Positions 7,953-14,127 of a stretch of 19,812 bases of DNA are shown here, piece after piece. The position numbers and the translations under genes are program-made. Each line of letters begins with the position of its first letter. The stretch's first letter is position 1. Source of the DNA: Treponema sp. UBA3662 (GTDB taxonomy: Bacteria > Spirochaetota > Spirochaetia > Treponematales > Treponemataceae); NCBI GenBank assembly GCA_002373205.1, contig DFJV01000106.1:1-19812 (forward strand), given 5' to 3'. The notes under the pieces are model-generated. The model had not been told where the DNA came from. It was given only the letters and a program-made list of their open reading frames with translations, and did not search any database.

Positions 7953-8059
7953 TACTTGCCAAATAGTAAAGAGCGCATGGATGCGCGGCTTAGCAGCTTG
8001 GAGAACTGCATAGCAGTTCTCCAATACCCGAGAAAATCCACGGATGGATTTTTAACTCG
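7953..8059 (+). repeat. Three-hairpin unit U1
   Basis: H1: GCGC (7973-7976), loop ATGGAT, GCGC (7983-7986). H2: TTGGAGAACTGC (7998-8009), loop ATA, perfect 12-bp partner 8013-8024. H3: AAAATCC (8033-8039), loop ACGGAT, GGATTTT (8046-8052). Both H1 and H3 loops are C-ANGGAT-G. The stems differ from those of U3, U4 and copy A while remaining paired. Confidence 0.8.
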
Positions 8060-8314
8060 TTCTTGCCAAGCAGTATCAAGCCATGGATGGCGGGTTAGCA
8101 ACATGCAGTTTTTTTTGTCTTACTTGCCAAATAGGTTCAATGTCGAGTTTTGAAACAGACCTGCCATTGTCAGACTCGCTGGAAACTTTGTTGCGAAAGA
8201 TGTGAAAATCTATTTGCTTGCAATGTAAAAGATTACCGTGTCAAGCACGGCAATGACATATACTTTTTTGGACAGCCCCTTCAATACCCACGAAAATCCA
8301 CGGAGTTTTTATCG
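8060..8314 (+). repeat. Three-hairpin unit U2, carrying the insert
   Basis: H1 is short: GCC (8080-8082), loop ATGGAT, GGC (8089-8091). H2 is replaced by the insert. At the H3 place the sequence reads AAAATCCACGGAGTTTTTAT, where the ACGGAG motif is kept but the right arm no longer pairs. The unit is therefore a degenerate copy. Confidence 0.7.
8161..8258. mobile_element. MITE-like palindromic insert, copy 2 (in U2)
   Basis: Second copy of the insert at 7801-7897, clearly homologous over its length with a few substitutions. The left end has decayed (TGCCATTG, 8162-8169) while the right end CAATGACA (8251-8258) is intact. One base of the inner stem is mispaired (ATTACCGTG against CACGGCAAT). 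Same surroundings as copy 1, so it was copied along with the unit rather than inserted separately. Confidence 0.6.
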
Positions 8315-8418
8315 TACTTGCCAAGCAGTATTAAGCCAAGGATGGCGAGTTAGCAACATGCAGAATTGCCATGCAGTTCTGCAATCATAAAAAAATCCAT
8401 GGAGGGATTTTTAACTCG
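8315..8418 (+). repeat. Three-hairpin unit U3
   Basis: H1: GCC (8335-8337), loop AAGGAT, GGC (8344-8346). H2: 8359-8369 with 8373-8383, 11 bp including one G-T wobble, loop CAT. H3: AAAAATCC (8391-8398), loop ATGGAG, GGATTTTT (8405-8412). In addition CGAGTTA (8346-8352) and TAACTCG (8412-8418) could close the whole of H2-H3 as a three-way junction. Confidence 0.8.
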
Positions 8419-8523
8419 TTCTTGCCAAGCAGTATTAAGCCAAGGATGGCGGCTTAGCAACATGCAGAACTGCTATGCAGTTCTGCAATCCTCAAAAAAT
8501 CCATGGAGGGATTTTTTGAGGCG
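8419..8523 (+). repeat. Three-hairpin unit U4
   Basis: H1: GCC (8439-8441), loop AAGGAT, GGC (8448-8450). H2: perfect 11-bp stem 8463-8473 with 8477-8487, loop TAT. H3: 13-bp perfect stem 8490-8502 with 8509-8521, loop ATGGAG (8503-8508). It differs from U3 mainly by changes that improve pairing in H2 and lengthen H3, which points to selection for structure. Confidence 0.8.
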
Positions 8524-8813
8524 ACGTACGCCGCCGTGGAGCCCCTTTAGTCCCGCGCAAGCGGGATGAGGGTTACCGAAGGGCGGAAGGGCGGTGACGC
8601 GGGGCATGTTCGGTCGAATTAGCCAAGGAATAATATGGTAGAGCAGTCAAAGGCACCGTCCAGAAAAGTAGCGTATTTAAGAGAGATTCCGAAATAAATT
8701 CGGCATGACAGTTTTCTTATGCTAAAATGACATTGTATTTATAGACTATATATTTTGAGTTTTTGGAGATAACAGATATTTATTGTATATTTTGCGAAAA
8801 TGAAGTATTATAA
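8524..8813. repeat. Non-coding repeat tail between the array and the next gene
   Basis: Contains a hairpin TCCCGC-GCAA-GCGGGA (8551-8566) with a GNRA-type loop. Another palindromic repeat end lies at about 8684-8710: CCGAA (8689-8693) pairs with TTCGG (8699-8703), ending in TGACA, the same terminal word as the MITE-like inserts. From 8711 to 8813 the sequence is AT-rich, probably the upstream region of the next gene. I could not pick out a convincing promoter or any gene. Confidence 0.5.
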
Positions 8814-9206
8814 ATGCCTATGATAGTACAGAAGATAATTTCGGGTTTGTTTGGAAAATCCGAGGAAGATAAAGAGGCACTTCCGTCTTTTCCTACGCTT
8901 TTGGAGCAGATTGTTTCTTCCATGAAGCTGCTTTTGGCTAAGTCCGGTACGATGAATGATTCTTGGGCAGAGGAAAAGGAGCAGATTGCAAGGCTTGTTG
9001 ACGAGGTTGAGCACATGGAGGAGACCGACGGGATTCTTGCGGCCAAGTTTGAGCAGGATATTCTGGGAAAGATTACGGCTCTTAGTTCTGCCTGTGACTG
9101 TGCCATTGCGGGCAAGAAGGATGCGGATGTAAAGAAGGCTTTGGCGGCTTTGCTTTCTTCTGTTAACCAGCGGGTTGCGGTAAAGAACCGCGAGGATGCT
9201 GAATAG
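8814..9206 (+). CDS. Small cytosolic hypothetical protein
   Basis: Unrecognised protein of 130 residues, without signal peptide or membrane segment. It begins 'MPMIVQKIISGLFGK' and is then mostly charged amphipathic helix (about 30-75 is Glu/Lys-rich, compatible with coiled coil), followed by 'KITALSSACDCAIAGKKDADVKK'. Two ATGs (8814 and 8820) are possible starts and neither has a strong ribosome-binding site. Coding character is supported by its ordinary amino-acid composition and by a strong terminator 70-110 bases downstream. It is convergent with the PASTA-protein gene. Confidence 0.6.
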   Translation: MPMIVQKIISGLFGKSEEDKEALPSFPTLLEQIVSSMKLLLAKSGTMNDSWAEEKEQIARLVDEVEHMEETDGILAAKFEQDILGKITALSSACDCAIAGKKDADVKKALAALLSSVNQRVAVKNREDAE

Positions 9207-9229
9207 GATTTTTTGGCTGTGTAAAGTCT

Positions 9230-9280
9230 GGATAAAGTTTGAATAAATGCTGAATAAGTGCTGAACAAGTGTTGAATAAA
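9230..9280. repeat. 11-base tandem repeat, about 4.6 units
   Basis: Units GGATAAAGTTT, GAATAAATGCT, GAATAAGTGCT, GAACAAGTGTT and partial GAATAAA follow without gaps in the trailer of the 8814-9206 gene, ending inside the left arm of the terminator. Eleven bases is close to one DNA helical turn. No coding potential: the units carry stop codons. Confidence 0.75.
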
Positions 9281-9320
9281 AATGCCACCGTCTGAGTTTT
9301 GGCTCTGCGGTGGCATTTTT
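9278..9320. terminator. Two-way intrinsic terminator
   Basis: AAAAATGCCACCG (9278-9290) and CGGTGGCATTTTT (9308-9320) form a perfect 13-bp stem around a 17-base loop. The GC-rich part is followed by five Ts on either strand, so it can end both the 8814-9206 gene (+) and the hisD-def-fmt-PASTA transcript (-), which converge here. Confidence 0.88.
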
Positions 9321-9325
9321 GTTGA

Positions 9326-9370
9326 GTTCTAAAGAACTCAGTTCTTTAGAACTCAGTTCTTTAGAACTCA
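9326..9370. repeat. 15-base tandem palindromic repeat at the end of the PASTA gene
   Basis: Three units: GTTCTAAAGAACTCA (9326-9340), then GTTCTTTAGAACTCA twice (9341-9355, 9356-9370). Each contains a palindrome (AGTTCT..AGAACT). The last unit ends exactly on the stop codon of the minus-strand gene, so the array has grown directly out of the stop. Confidence 0.8.
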
Positions 9371-10480
9371 GTTTACTGTCTGCTGGGTTACTGTTGAATC
9401 CATTGCGTACAGTGTGATTACGCTGCCCTTGGTTACTATGTAAGGAATCTGCACAACTTTGCCGGGGTGGCTGATTGTGGCGATTTCCTTTGTGTTGCCT
9501 TCTGCGTCTGTTGCTTCCAGGCGGACTGGTACCGGGTATGGATATTCTGGCAGGGTGCAGTTAAGAACGCCGTATACTGTTTCGTCGGCTTCTCCGCGTA
9601 CAGGGAAGGCAAGGTCCAGCGTTACGGTGCTGAATGCTTCCACTTCTGCTCCGGCCTTGTCTGTTGCGGTTACCGTTCCAGGGGCTTCTCCTCCGGCTGC
9701 ATCATGCGACTTGAATTCAAAGACCAGCTTTGAGGTTTGCATAAGTTCAAGGAGCTTTTCTATGCTTACGCCTGTAAAGTTGGGGACTGTAACCTTTTCC
9801 GCCTCGTTGCCGTTGCTTACGATAAGAAAGAGCTTGATTGGGTCAGAGATGATTGTTCCTTCTGCCGGGTACTGGCTAAGGATTGTTCCTGCCTTTGAGC
9901 TGCTCTTCTGGTAAACTACCGGGCGTACGTCTACCAAGGTGTTTCCGCTAAAGAGGGTCTGGAGCCTTGTCTGTACGGCATCTATGTCCTGTCCCACGTA
10001 GTTTTCTATGCTGTCTACCGCAATTCCGCGGCTTACGGTTACTTCTATGCGCTGGTAGGCCTTTACGATTGTTCCTCCGGGCGGGGTCTGGTCAAGTACC
10101 AGGCCTTCTTCTCCGGGTTTGTCTGAGTAGCGCAGGTAGAGCTTGGGATAGAGTTCCTTTGCCTGCATTTCAAGGAAAGCCGTGGACCAGGATTTTCCGA
10201 TGACGTTTGGAACCATGACTTTTTCTTCTCCCTGAACTGACGTAAAGAATACTGCCAGACAGGAGACTACTACTGCTATGAATGCCAATATAATAGTAAT
10301 AAGAAGTGGGAATCCGCCGTTTGAAAAATTTTCAACCTGATTTTTTACGCTTAAGCCAAAGCCTTTCTTTTTTGCAGAGCCTGTAGCTTTTGCCTCTGAA
10401 GCCTTAGCCATGTAGTTTTCGGAACCAAAGCCTTCTGTGCTTGCGCCCTGGTGTTCTTCATCATAAATTTCAATACTCAT
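9368..10480 (-). CDS. Membrane-anchored PASTA-domain protein without kinase domain
   Basis: Single-pass protein of 370 residues: cytosolic polar segment (1-56), membrane helix (57-80), then three PASTA repeats outside the membrane: about 86-151 (starting 'VMVPNVIGKS', with 'VLDQTPPGGTIVK'), 152-224 ('ILSQYPAEGTI') and 228-293 ('VTVPNFTGVS'). A separate C-terminal region (about 298-370) is not PASTA. PASTA repeats bind peptidoglycan fragments in Ser/Thr kinases and penicillin-binding proteins; neither catalytic domain is present. The gene starts 28 bases after fmt on the same strand, so it is in the def-fmt operon. In Bacillus subtilis the PASTA kinase PrkC is encoded in the def-fmt cluster, so this may be a reduced relative. 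A cell-wall sensing or anchoring role is inference. Confidence 0.85.
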   Translation of the reverse strand: MSIEIYDEEHQGASTEGFGSENYMAKASEAKATGSAKKKGFGLSVKNQVENFSNGGFPLLITIILAFIAVVVSCLAVFFTSVQGEEKVMVPNVIGKSWSTAFLEMQAKELYPKLYLRYSDKPGEEGLVLDQTPPGGTIVKAYQRIEVTVSRGIAVDSIENYVGQDIDAVQTRLQTLFSGNTLVDVRPVVYQKSSSKAGTILSQYPAEGTIISDPIKLFLIVSNGNEAEKVTVPNFTGVSIEKLLELMQTSKLVFEFKSHDAAGGEAPGTVTATDKAGAEVEAFSTVTLDLAFPVRGEADETVYGVLNCTLPEYPYPVPVRLEATDAEGNTKEIATISHPGKVVQIPYIVTKGSVITLYAMDSTVTQQTVN

Positions 10481-10508
10481 GCTTGCTATCCTATCACTTT
10501 ATTCAATG

Positions 10509-11522
10509 TTATTCCAGTACGGAACCGATAAAATTTCTTGCCCCGTTCATGAAGGACTTGTAGTCCATGGCCTTTTTTGCCTGCCACTGAAGCTCCGTTG
10601 CTATTAGAACCCCGTCCCCCGTCTGGATGAGAATTCCGCGCTGCTTGTTGTAGGAAAGGACTGTGCCGGGGACTGCCGCCGTGTTTTTTGGTATGGATGA
10701 GTCCTGGTTTGCTACCTTTGCAGCATCACGCGCCTTTAGTATGCGAAGCTGGACTCCGTTGCAGCTTGTAAAGCAGCCTGGCCACGGTGTGTATGCCCTT
10801 ATCTGGGCATCTATCTTTTCCGCCGGGTTTTTCCAGTTGATTTTGCCGTCTTCCTTTTTGATTATGGTGCAGTAGCTGGCTTCTCCAATCTGGGGCTTGG
10901 CGTTGGGGAGGTTGCCGGTCTTTGATGTGTTGCGGAGAATCGTGGTTATTTCCGATGCTCCGTAGAGTGCGCACTGCTTTAGAAGGGTTTCTGCGGTTTC
11001 CGTGCCTGTTAGCGTTACCTTCTGCTCGGAGATTACGTCGCCTTCGTCTATGCCAAGTGCCATTTTTTGTACGCTAAAGCCTGTCTCGCTGTCGCAGTTT
11101 AGGATTGCCTGGTTTACCGGAGTTGCCCCGCGGTATTTTGGCAGCAGGGAAGGGTGCAGATTGATTCCTCCGTGCTTGAATAGGGCAAAGAACTTGGGGC
11201 CCAAGATGTGGCCGTATGCAAAGCAGACAAAGATGTCCGGGTGCAGGGCGGCTATCTGTTTGCGCTCTTCTTCCCTTATGTGTTCGGGTGTAAGTATGGT
11301 TATTCCACCGTCACGCGCTTCGTTCCAGATTTGGGCTGTGTGGCCAACTTCTGTTGGGATAAGGTCTCTGTGCCTTCCCTGTGCGGATGGCGGGTTTGTG
11401 AGTACGCCCACGATTTTGTATTCCTGCTCGGGTGTCTGGCGGGACATTTCGCTGTCCCTAAGGATAAGCTCCAGTGCCTTTGCCGAAGCCGTAGGACTAC
11501 CCCCGTAAATTACTCTTAGCAT
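10509..11522 (-). CDS. fmt: Methionyl-tRNA formyltransferase
   Basis: Formylates Met-tRNAfMet with 10-formyltetrahydrofolate for translation initiation. The protein is 337 residues (E. coli 315). Core motif 'GGINLHPSLLPKYRGATPV' (118-136) carries Asn121 and His123. Asp159 in 'ALGIDEGD' is 36 residues after that His, exactly as Asn106, His108 and Asp144 in E. coli Fmt. The C-terminal part from about 225 ('KINWKNPAEKIDAQIRAYTPWPG') is the OB-fold tRNA-binding domain. An insertion near 20-35 relative to E. coli probably explains the extra length. The gene starts three bases after the def stop, so it is co-translated with the enzyme that later removes the formyl group. Confidence 0.97.
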   Translation of the reverse strand: MLRVIYGGSPTASAKALELILRDSEMSRQTPEQEYKIVGVLTNPPSAQGRHRDLIPTEVGHTAQIWNEARDGGITILTPEHIREEERKQIAALHPDIFVCFAYGHILGPKFFALFKHGGINLHPSLLPKYRGATPVNQAILNCDSETGFSVQKMALGIDEGDVISEQKVTLTGTETAETLLKQCALYGASEITTILRNTSKTGNLPNAKPQIGEASYCTIIKKEDGKINWKNPAEKIDAQIRAYTPWPGCFTSCNGVQLRILKARDAAKVANQDSSIPKNTAAVPGTVLSYNKQRGILIQTGDGVLIATELQWQAKKAMDYKSFMNGARNFIGSVLE

Positions 11523-11525
11523 TTC

Positions 11526-12107
11526 TTATGCATTTCCTTTCTTTGCATTTTTTGCGGCTATTTTTGCCGCTATACTTCTGGCCTTTGCCTCTTTTTGGGC
11601 TGCTTTTTTCTGTGCCCGTTCGGCTCTTTTCTTGAACTCAGAAATGATTCTTTCCTTTGTTTCGGCATTTCCGCGGTCAATGTAGAGGATTCCGTCCAAA
11701 TGGTCGTTTTCGTGCTGGATTATGCGGGCCAAAAGTCCGTCTACGTCTTCCAGCACGAATGGCTTTCCGTGTTCGTTGAGTGCGCTCACCGAAACCTTCT
11801 CCGGGCGGCTGATGTTTTCGTTTTCACCGGGGATGGAAAGGCACCCTTCCTCGTAGTCACAAAGCTCGGCGGAGGTTTTTGTTATTACGGGGTTGATGAA
11901 TACCCTGCGTACCTCGTCGTCTGACATTGCAACGAAAAACCTTTTTGCAATGCCAACCTGGGGGGCTGCAAGTCCAACTCCGTTTGCGCTTATCATGGTC
12001 TGGAACATCTCTTCAAAGAGCTGGCGCATGGAATCGTCTATTTCTTCCGGTTTTACTTCCTCGCACTTCTGCCTAAGAACTTCTTCGCCAAGTTTGTAAA
12101 TCTTCAT
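11526..12107 (-). CDS. def: Peptide deformylase
   Basis: Removes the N-formyl group from nascent proteins; metal-dependent, acting at the ribosome exit. All three motifs are present: GVGLAAPQ (43-50), EEGCLS with metal-ligand Cys89 (86-91), and QHENDHLDG (131-139) with His132, Glu133 and His136. The protein is 193 residues, longer than usual (about 165-170) because of a very basic Lys/Ala-rich tail (about 158-193). A basic C-terminal helix is how E. coli deformylase docks on the ribosome, and this one is exaggerated. Start supported by GGAGA a few bases upstream. Followed by fmt after three bases. Its ATG overlaps the stop of a possible 40-codon frame by four bases. Confidence 0.97.
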   Translation of the reverse strand: MKIYKLGEEVLRQKCEEVKPEEIDDSMRQLFEEMFQTMISANGVGLAAPQVGIAKRFFVAMSDDEVRRVFINPVITKTSAELCDYEEGCLSIPGENENISRPEKVSVSALNEHGKPFVLEDVDGLLARIIQHENDHLDGILYIDRGNAETKERIISEFKKRAERAQKKAAQKEAKARSIAAKIAAKNAKKGNA

Positions 12108-12226
12108 TCTGTATCTCCAAATAGGGGAAATGCTGACTGGCCGTTGCTTTTGCAGACCCTGGTTCCATATCCGTGGCGGGTGCGCTCGAATGTGGCGTAG
12201 CAGTTCAGGCTGGCGTTAATCAGCAT
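12104..12226 (-). CDS. Possible 40-residue ORF coupled to def
   Basis: Between hisD and def, a frame starting at ATG 12226 (MLINASLNCYATFERTRHGY...) runs 40 codons and stops at 12104-12106, overlapping the def start by four bases (ATGA). That junction is typical of coupled genes. Against it: no clear ribosome-binding site, no recognised family, and a short stretch can be open by chance. If not translated, 12108-12242 is simply the 135-base hisD-def spacer. Confidence 0.25.
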   Translation of the reverse strand: MLINASLNCYATFERTRHGYGTRVCKSNGQSAFPLFGDTE

Positions 12227-12242
12227 CTCAAAAAATTGTTTC

Positions 12243-13610
12243 TTACTGGTCAAGGCGCAATCTGGCTGCCTTTGCGTGTGCCGCAAGACCTTCCGCATCT
12301 CCAAGGTAGCCTGCCGCAGTTGCAGATTGCTTGTAGCCTTCGCTTCCGGGGATTGTGCGCAGGGTTGTGACTGTCTTTAGGAAGACCCTTACAGAAAGTC
12401 CGCCTGTGAACCTTGCGCTGCCGGATGTTGGCAGTGTGTGGTTAAGGCCCGCTGCATAGTCTCCGAACACTTCTGCAGAACCGTGTCCTATAAAGAGGGA
12501 GCCAAAGTTCCTTGCCTGTGACTGAATCTTGTCGCGCAGTGCACCTTCTTCCATGGCAAGCTCCAGGTGCTCCGGGGCTTTTTTGTTTGCAAGTTCAAGC
12601 GCCTGTTCTACAGAGTCAGTTATGATTATGCGTCCAAAAGCTTCTATACTCTTTTTCGCAATTTCTTTTGTTGGCAAAAGTTCAAGCTGCCGCTCTATTT
12701 CTTCCGCAACCTTTTTTGCAAGCTCTGCATCCGGTGTTGCCATAACTGCCTGTGCCACAACGTCGTGCTCTGCCTGTGCAAGCAGGTCTGCCGCAACCCA
12801 TTCAGGCTTTGCAGAAGAATCTGCAATTACAAAGACTTCCGTGGGGCCTGCAATCATGTCTATGCCGGCGTTACCGTACACGAGCTTCTTTGCTTCTGCA
12901 ACAAATTTGTTGCCCGGGCCAACTATTACGTCTGCGCGGGGAATGCTCTTTGTTCCAAATGCCATTGCCGCTATAGCCTGGCTTCCTCCAGCTGCGAACA
13001 CTTTTGTTGCACCGCAAATGTAGGCCGCTGCCATTATGTTTTCGTCTGCATAGGGCTTTCCGCCAACAAAAGGCTTTCCCGGAATGCCTGTGCCTTCTTT
13101 TTTTGCCTTTTCAAGGTCATCGGGGTGGACTCTTGGCGGTGTGCAGAGGATTATGTCTTTTACTCCTGCCGCAACAGCAGGTGTAATTGTCATTACGACG
13201 CAGCTTACCAGTGGAAAGCGTCCCGCAGGAACATAGGCACCTGCCCGGTCTACCGCTATGTTTTTCTGGCCGGTAAAAAGCCCCGGTTCAAGCTCTGTCT
13301 CAAAGTCGTTGAAAGATTCCCTCTGCTTTTTTGCAAACCTGAGGGCAAGGTCGTGGGAGTAGCAGATGGACTTGTAAAGGTTGGGGTTTTCCCTTTCCAT
13401 CTTTTGGGCGGCTGCTTTTAGCTCTTCAAGCGGAATTTCTAGCGTTGCGGGGGCAGAAAGGTCAAATTTCCTGCTGTATTCCAGAAGTGCCTGGTCTCCG
13501 CGAAGCTGAACATCCTTTAATACGTCGCGGACAGTCTGGATTGAGTCTCCAAAGTCGCGTCCCGCAAAAAAACTTTCTTCTACATCTTTTACGTTTTGAA
13601 TTTTTATCAT
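12243..13610 (-). CDS. hisD: Histidinol dehydrogenase
   Basis: Catalyses the last two steps of histidine biosynthesis, oxidising L-histidinol to histidine with two NAD+. Zinc ligands are recognisable: Gln279 and His282 in 'LLAQAEHDVVAQ', Asp384 in 'VFGDYAAGLNHTLPT', His445 in 'LAAHAKAARLRL'. The catalytic pair Glu347-His348 lies in 'KAPEHLE'. 'VDRAGAYVPAG' and 'VIVGPGNKFVAEAKK' are further signatures. I set the start at ATG 13610 (455 residues) because GAGGG precedes it; an in-frame TTG lies at 13622. About 25 extra residues (roughly 160-188) sit before 'YADENIMAAAYICGA' compared with E. coli HisD. No other his genes are nearby, but intact ligands argue for a true HisD. It probably shares a transcript with def-fmt. 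Confidence 0.95.
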   Translation of the reverse strand: MIKIQNVKDVEESFFAGRDFGDSIQTVRDVLKDVQLRGDQALLEYSRKFDLSAPATLEIPLEELKAAAQKMERENPNLYKSICYSHDLALRFAKKQRESFNDFETELEPGLFTGQKNIAVDRAGAYVPAGRFPLVSCVVMTITPAVAAGVKDIILCTPPRVHPDDLEKAKKEGTGIPGKPFVGGKPYADENIMAAAYICGATKVFAAGGSQAIAAMAFGTKSIPRADVIVGPGNKFVAEAKKLVYGNAGIDMIAGPTEVFVIADSSAKPEWVAADLLAQAEHDVVAQAVMATPDAELAKKVAEEIERQLELLPTKEIAKKSIEAFGRIIITDSVEQALELANKKAPEHLELAMEEGALRDKIQSQARNFGSLFIGHGSAEVFGDYAAGLNHTLPTSGSARFTGGLSVRVFLKTVTTLRTIPGSEGYKQSATAAGYLGDAEGLAAHAKAARLRLDQ

Positions 13611-13628
13611 GTGATCCCTCAAGGGGCA

Positions 13629-13657
13629 ATACTATCACATTCCGACATGTTTTTCCA
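13629..13657 (-). promoter_or_regulatory. Probable hisD promoter
   Basis: On the minus strand TGGAAA (13652-13657) and TAGTAT (13629-13634) are 17 bases apart. Each matches four of six consensus bases, and the -10 is preceded by TGA (extended -10). Transcription would start about 12-15 bases before the ATG at 13610, close to the GAGGG site. Confidence 0.45.
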
Positions 13658-13740
13658 GTAGCGGTGCGCTTTAATCCGGGAAAGCGTAAATCTTCGTCCA
13701 AAGCTGGGCAGTTAAACCCTTATTGTTTGTGCATTTAGGT

Positions 13741-13870
13741 GGGGGATGTCTCCCCCTGCGGCTCATCTAAAGAATCGCCTACCCCCTCTGCGGGGGACAC
13801 CCCCGCAACGCCCCCGAAAATCAAGAAACATTTGTTGGCATAAGGCAGTGAGCGAAGCGAGCGGACAACG
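13741..13870 (+). repeat. Mosaic repeat block upstream of the phosphorelay genes
   Basis: Three words also found in the same order after the response-regulator gene: the hairpin GGGGGATGTCTCCCCC (13741-13756), CTACCCCCTCTGCGGG (13779-13794, which pairs with a following CCCGCA), and AGTGAGCGAAGCGAGCGGAC with ACG two bases later (13847-13870). Their partners are at 17815-17830, 18065-18080 and 18160-18183. No gene is visible from 13611 to 14408; 13871-13971 shows nothing I can name. Confidence 0.65.
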
Positions 13871-13971
13871 TCTCATTGCTTCCTGTTCACCCAAAAATGA
13901 ATTGCACTTGCTTAAGAATGGATTTGGAAAAGTGTTTACCCAATAATCCTAGCCCCGATTGGAAGGGCGCT

Positions 13972-14080
13972 TGGTTAAAAATTGCATCCGTGCAATTTTT
14001 AACCAGTAGTTTTCCTGCGTAAAACTACCCAATCTCTTTTGCTACGAGACGACGCGCCCTCCATGGCGCTGCTTGTTTGC
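13972..14080 (-). repeat. Three-hairpin element, copy C
   Basis: Read on the minus strand: AAGCAG, H1 GCGCC-ATGGAG-GGCGC (+ 14054-14069), linker with GTAGCA, H2 GTAGTTTT-ACGCAGG-AAAACTAC (+ 14006-14028), H3 a perfect 14-bp stem (13 bp plus a T-A pair) with loop ACGGAT (+ 13972-14005, loop 13986-13991). Architecture and loops equal those of copy A and U1-U4, while the H2 and H3 stems are different sequences. H1 is shared with copy A: 19 bases including the stem are identical in inverse orientation. Confidence 0.78.
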
Positions 14081-14127
14081 AGGATGCCCCCCCCAGGCAA
14101 TGGAGGCGGGAGCCGGAACCCTGGAAA

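Larger units (their letters stand above)
7731..8523 (+). repeat. Tandem array of about 105-base three-hairpin units
   Basis: Five units follow one another: U0 (7731-7952, lacking its first 30 or so bases), U1 (7953-8059), U2 (8060-8314), U3 (8315-8418) and U4 (8419-8523). Full units start with (T/A)CTTGCCAA(G/A)(C/T)AGTA, continue with a short hairpin H1, the linker TTAGCA, hairpin H2, and AT-rich hairpin H3. U0 and U2 carry a roughly 150-base insert in place of H2. The U0/U2 copies, about 7734-7952 and 8094-8314, are near-identical and about 361 bases apart, so part of the array arose by duplication. Open frames here are translations of repeat DNA, not genes. Confidence 0.85.

Noticed and set aside
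7789..8353. Two similar cysteine-rich open frames (M-K-Q-(A/T)-C-H-C...) at 7789-8013 and 8150-8353
   Set aside because: They are translations of the MITE-like insert; their similarity comes from duplicated repeat DNA, and hairpin arms and terminal repeats explain the sequence.
6306..8460. Integron attC sites (GTCTAAC at 6305, GTTAGAT at 6664, GTTAGCA in the units)
   Set aside because: The R''- and R'-like boxes are not paired at attC distances, most GTTAGCA boxes break the GTTRRRY rule, and no integrase is visible. A three-hairpin unit fits better.
6710..8521. H3 hairpins as ordinary intrinsic terminators
   Set aside because: The T run is inside the stem, not after it; following bases are GC-rich or mixed, and copies occur upstream of promoters and in tandem.
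7731..8523. CRISPR array
   Set aside because: Units are about 105 bases, palindromic throughout and similar along their whole length; there are no short repeats with unique spacers and no cas genes.
12567..13421. Plus-strand 284-codon frame opposite hisD
   Set aside because: Shadow frame: cysteine-rich, no family features, antisense to hisD.
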